DNA of 8,885 bases from Candidatus Treponema excrementipullorum (GTDB taxonomy: Bacteria; Spirochaetota; Spirochaetia; Treponematales; Treponemataceae), in the NCBI GenBank assembly GCA_018883625.1, contig JAHLFV010000165.1, positions 1-8,885 of the forward strand. Reading direction: 5' to 3'. This document shows positions 6,525 to 8,885 of the stretch, piece after piece. A program made the position numbers and the translations under genes. The notes below the pieces were generated by a model. That model made no database searches and was not told the DNA's origin. It saw only the letters and a program-made list of their open reading frames with translations. The stretch's first letter is position 1. Every line of letters begins with the position of its first letter.

Positions 6525-6602
6525 TGGGTGTGCATATCCCCTCCCACCCATTGCACACCTGAAAGCCTGATGGCGTGACCGGCTCGAGCCGGTCTTTTTT
6601 TT
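6525..6602 (+). ncRNA. Candidate structured RNA or small RNA with C-rich hairpin loop
   Basis: GGTGTGCA (6527-6534) pairs with TGCACACC (6552-6559) around a 17-nt loop, TATCCCCTCCCACCCAT. A small GCC-TGAT-GGC hairpin (6565-6574) and a strong terminator follow. A competing 6-bp pairing, TGGGTG (6525-6530) with CACCCA (6545-6550), also exists. The loop holds CCUCC/UCCC, the sequence type small RNAs use to pair with Shine-Dalgarno sites. No convincing promoter precedes it (TTGATA 6499-6504 with poor TATTGG), so it could be a processed 3' end of the upstream operon. Structure is seen; function is inferred. Confidence 0.4.
6577..6602 (+). terminator. Strong intrinsic terminator after the envelope operon
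   Basis: A perfect 18-bp palindrome, GACCGGCTCGAGCCGGTC (7-bp GC-rich stem with a TCGA loop), is followed by eight T. The T-run is only on the plus strand side, so it ends the plus-strand operon and not the converging molybdenum hydroxylase operon. Confidence 0.9.
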
Positions 6603-6693
6603 ATTCTTGATGCCGTACACATCTATAGTGTTACCTTTTATAGCATCTTAAAAATCTCTTAGTGAAAGTAAAAATCTTGAAAAACAACAGCAT

Positions 6694-7524
6694 TTAAGTG
6701 AGCAAATACAGGGAATATTTTAATACATTGAGAAATTTCACTCTTAAAATAAAAAAGGTTTGAGAATAATCCCTATCGGTAGTGAGCATAAATTCGTTAG
6801 CTTCTTTATCAAATTTATTCCCTGCTAATTCTAAAATTTCTTCTATTGTTTTTTTTGACAGAGGAAGTTTGGAAGACAAAAGACGACTTTCTAAATCTCC
6901 GCTACGAAATCGAATCAAACCACATAGAGCAATTCGTATCTTTAACAAAATTCCCTTTTCCGTCTTTGCTAAAAAAACGAAGGATGCGCTGTTTTCATTC
7001 AGTCGCAATACCGGATTTAACTGACGGAACACAGATATATCCCATTCTTCCAAAGGTAGACGGATCTTTGTAAGAAAACCACCTTTAGGTATTCCAAAAA
7101 ATTTAGTCATGGGTATAGTAATAACTTCGTTGGCGGTTCTGAAATCCAGTGAAGCATCGGAAGCCAAAAGAGGAGCATAGAGAGTACCCCGCACATCTGT
7201 TCTGCAGATATTGCCGCCTATAGTTGCCATATTGCGGATAAAGGGATTTGCAATACTTTTTACTGCTTCGTAAAAAAACGAAGGTAAGCGTTTTTGTCCC
7301 AAATCCAAAATAACAGACAGAGGCACAGAAGCACCAAACTCAACAAACCGCTCCCGTTTATCTATGAATTTTAATTCTTCCACATTTCGAATAATGAGAG
7401 CTATAGGTGGCAACTGTTGAAAAGTTGTACAACCGGCACAAAGTTCCACCCGGGAAACGTTTTTAAGCTGATACAAGATATCGGTCAAATTATTGGCATA
7501 AAAAACGGTACTAGAAGTTTCCAT
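6694..7524 (-). CDS. FAD-binding subunit of a molybdenum hydroxylase (XdhB/CoxM-like)
   Basis: Predicted medium subunit of an enzyme of the xanthine dehydrogenase / CO dehydrogenase / aldehyde oxidase family, passing electrons from Fe-S clusters through FAD. The 276 residues match the usual ~280-295. The second FAD motif TIGGN stands at 101-105, within FIRNMATIGGNIC. LYAPLLASDASLDF at 115-128 aligns with the conserved 'LLALDA' region. GGFLTKIRLPL at 148-158 corresponds to the start of the C-terminal domain. The first FAD motif, usually AGGT(D/H), reads CAGCTTF at 29-35, so the second glycine is a cysteine. The ATG at 7524 has AGAGAG 7 nt upstream and overlaps the end of the 2Fe-2S gene by 14 nt. 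The substrate is not determinable from sequence. Confidence 0.88.
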   Translation of the reverse strand: METSSTVFYANNLTDILYQLKNVSRVELCAGCTTFQQLPPIALIIRNVEELKFIDKRERFVEFGASVPLSVILDLGQKRLPSFFYEAVKSIANPFIRNMATIGGNICRTDVRGTLYAPLLASDASLDFRTANEVITIPMTKFFGIPKGGFLTKIRLPLEEWDISVFRQLNPVLRLNENSASFVFLAKTEKGILLKIRIALCGLIRFRSGDLESRLLSSKLPLSKKTIEEILELAGNKFDKEANEFMLTTDRDYSQTFFILRVKFLNVLKYSLYLLT

Positions 7525-8005
7525 AATGTAACTCTCTTCCCCTTTGAGACCAATAAGTGTTGGCTGCCAAAATAATACCCTGGATAAGAATATCTGTTTC
7601 CGTACATAAACAATTAAATTCTTTTACATAATCATAAATCAACTGTCTACTGGGTCGCTGATACAAATTAATTAAACTATAAGCTGTTAAAATCTTTCCT
7701 GCATTACAGTATCCACAAAGCTGTATATTCATCTTTGCAAAGGCATCCAAAATAACAGAACACAAAGGTGTTTTTAAGCAGTACTCCAAGGTTTCAACGG
7801 TAGAATCTTTAACCGCCACAGCGGGTATAACACAGGATAGCACAGCCCTCCCGTCCATCAAAACTGTGCAAGCCCCGCAATTCAAAGTGCCACAACCACA
7901 TTTAACAGATAACAATTTTTTTTGTCGCAAAACATCTACCAAAATAACCCTGTTATCTATTTCCCAAATCTGCTGTTCTCCGTTAAGAGTCAGAGGAACT
8001 TTCAT
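7511..8005 (-). CDS. 2Fe-2S subunit of a molybdenum hydroxylase (XdhC/CoxS-like)
   Basis: Small subunit carrying two [2Fe-2S] clusters between the molybdenum site and FAD. The 164 residues are normal length. The N-terminal plant-type cluster is intact: Cys38, Cys43, Cys46 and Cys58 in KCGCGTLNCGACTVLMDGRAV (36-58 region). The C-terminal helical cluster keeps its four cysteines, Cys97, Cys100, Cys132 and Cys134. Its surroundings differ from the family norm: LCGYCNAGK in place of QCGFCTPG, so the cofactor-contacting Gln is Leu, and NCLCTETD in place of the usual 'CRCTGY'. The ATG at 8005 has GAGGGGG (8012-8018) 6 nt upstream. The gene overlaps the Mo subunit gene by 23 nt and the FAD gene by 14 nt, so the three are translationally coupled. 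Confidence 0.93.
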   Translation of the reverse strand: MKVPLTLNGEQQIWEIDNRVILVDVLRQKKLLSVKCGCGTLNCGACTVLMDGRAVLSCVIPAVAVKDSTVETLEYCLKTPLCSVILDAFAKMNIQLCGYCNAGKILTAYSLINLYQRPSRQLIYDYVKEFNCLCTETDILIQGIILAANTYWSQRGRELHYGNF

Positions 8006-8885
8006 CCTGTACCCCCTCTATGTGACATTGTATTTCAGACGAATGAGATCTCTTTAGACTGCGCTCCAATAACTCATCCATATGTATTGGCAAGGATAGA
8101 ATGGGAACATTATATGCCTGACTTACGGCACCTGCAAAAGCAGCCGGTAAAGAAGAATATACCACTGTTCCCAATTGCTTAGGTTCTTCACTACTGGTTA
8201 TAAAATTCACATATATATTCTCACATTCCAATTCTTCACCTACTACTAATTCTTTTAAACATTGACGAACAGCAGTTTTCACAACAGCACCGGCTTTCTC
8301 TTTGTTGAAGATCTCACCGCTTTCAATGGTTATCCACACTGACCGTAAAACTAGTTCGTAGGTGGTAACATCAACTTCAAGCTCTACAACGGCAGCTCCC
8401 ATTGATGTTGACAAAAAAGGATTTCCGGTAAAAGTATCAGGATCCCACTGTTTTTTCTGCCCTCGAGTAATACCTCTTGAAACTGTAATGGGTAGAGCCT
8501 GACGAAACCGCTTTTTCTTTATAGCCGTACAGCATTTCCTCAGCAGGCTGGTCATAACACCAATATTGCCAAAAAAACCGGCCGGATGCAAAGGTTCTGC
8601 GTCAATATCGAAATCGCTATCAATAAATACGGAAGATTCCTGAACATCAAATTCTTTGGCAACAATAGAGATCCAAATATTTTTAACAGAAGAAGAGGGA
8701 GGATATGAATGTATAATGAGTTTCCCGTCTTTTTCTAAAGACAGCTTCATTTTCATCTCTGATGAAAACTGTATGGAACCTAGAAATCCACTACCTTCAA
8801 AAGCAATTCCCATGCCTATACCACGGATGGGAATTGAAAAATCCAAATTTCCTAAATCTTCGTATTTTTTTTCGTTATTGTATAC
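7983..8885 (-). CDS. Molybdenum-binding subunit of a molybdenum hydroxylase, C-terminal part
   Basis: Three hundred C-terminal residues are visible. The frame stays open to the right edge (an in-frame TTG at 8846 is not a real start), so the gene begins outside the window. Family subunits are usually ~700+ residues. Recognisable parts are RGIGMGIAFEGSGF near the visible start, corresponding to 'GxGxAxxxxGxG'; SMGAAVVELEVDVTTYELVLRS, matching the 'vveVeVD..TgevrV' domain; and SLPAAFAGAVSQAY followed by ILSLPIHMDELL at the end. Several motifs expected around the cofactor are not seen: the 'GQG' position reads SSS (around 8688-8696), and the active-site 'KGxGE' segment reads QLGTVVYSSL (around 8136-8174). 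It is first in the coupled operon. It may be a divergent paralogue or a degraded enzyme. Confidence 0.85.
   Translation of the reverse strand, partial: VYNNEKKYEDLGNLDFSIPIRGIGMGIAFEGSGFLGSIQFSSEMKMKLSLEKDGKLIIHSYPPSSSVKNIWISIVAKEFDVQESSVFIDSDFDIDAEPLHPAGFFGNIGVMTSLLRKCCTAIKKKRFRQALPITVSRGITRGQKKQWDPDTFTGNPFLSTSMGAAVVELEVDVTTYELVLRSVWITIESGEIFNKEKAGAVVKTAVRQCLKELVVGEELECENIYVNFITSSEEPKQLGTVVYSSLPAAFAGAVSQAYNVPILSLPIHMDELLERSLKRSHSSEIQCHIEGVQDESSSDS

Noticed and set aside
6527..6559. G-quadruplex on the minus strand (GGGTGGGAGGGG in the hairpin loop)
   Set aside because: Only three G-runs of three or more are present and the stem pairing competes, so a standard quadruplex is not supported.
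6577..6594. Bidirectional terminator also serving the molybdenum hydroxylase operon
   Set aside because: On the minus strand no T-run follows the hairpin, so termination there is not supported; no other minus-strand terminator was seen in 6603-6693.
6525..6602. tRNA, SRP RNA or Moco riboswitch
   Set aside because: No cloverleaf, no SRP core tetraloop region, and no gene on the plus strand just downstream to be controlled by a riboswitch; the pattern fits none of these.
7866..8182. Plus-strand open frames across the 2Fe-2S and Mo subunit genes
   Set aside because: They are antisense to genes with clear cluster cysteines and hydroxylase motifs and have no start support.

Overview
The window looks like chromosomal DNA from a spirochaete, most likely a Treponema. 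It has moderately low GC and frequent TTG codons and starts. It encodes a relaxed-lipobox lipoprotein of the TroA/ZnuA type, a bacterial AsnA-type asparagine synthetase, a short Pta, and exported proteins with LysM/M23 and PEGA-like domains. The genus call is inference from protein style; no marker gene such as rRNA is present.

Layout from left to right. (1) Minus strand, 1-1453: asnA (aspartate-ammonia ligase), followed downstream by a TTG-started gene that runs off the left edge and resembles part of a radical-SAM-type barrel without the cluster-binding segment. (2) A 147-bp divergent intergenic region (1454-1600) carries promoters for asnA and pta and a perfect palindrome over the likely asnA -10. 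(3) Plus strand: pta (1601-2605) with a clear terminator, then a metal-binding ABC-type lipoprotein (2830-3741) preceded by an AT-rich Fur-box-like palindrome and no Shine-Dalgarno. Next come a 56-residue 2[4Fe-4S] ferredoxin (3883-4053) and an envelope operon of a four-helix membrane protein, a LysM-M23 peptidase and an exported PEGA-like protein (about 4162-6482). (4) 6483-6693: convergent intergenic region with a C-rich-loop hairpin followed by a strong terminator, a candidate small RNA or structured 3'UTR. (5) Minus strand, 6694-8885: a translationally overlapped three-gene molybdenum hydroxylase operon (Mo subunit, cut by the right edge; 2Fe-2S subunit; FAD subunit).

Functionally, pta and the ferredoxin fit fermentative anaerobic metabolism in which acetyl phosphate gives ATP and ferredoxin carries electrons. 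The lipoprotein fits Zn/Mn acquisition, and the M23 cassette fits peptidoglycan remodelling. The molybdenum hydroxylase subunits have the right domain order and cluster cysteines. Several cofactor-binding and catalytic motifs are nonetheless replaced, so the enzyme is either divergent or decaying. I saw no mobile element, CRISPR array, tRNA or rRNA. The most interesting items are the structured intergenic RNA candidate, the atypical hydroxylase motifs, the cluster-less radical-SAM-like gene, and the missing fourth metal ligand and leader in the metal-binding lipoprotein.
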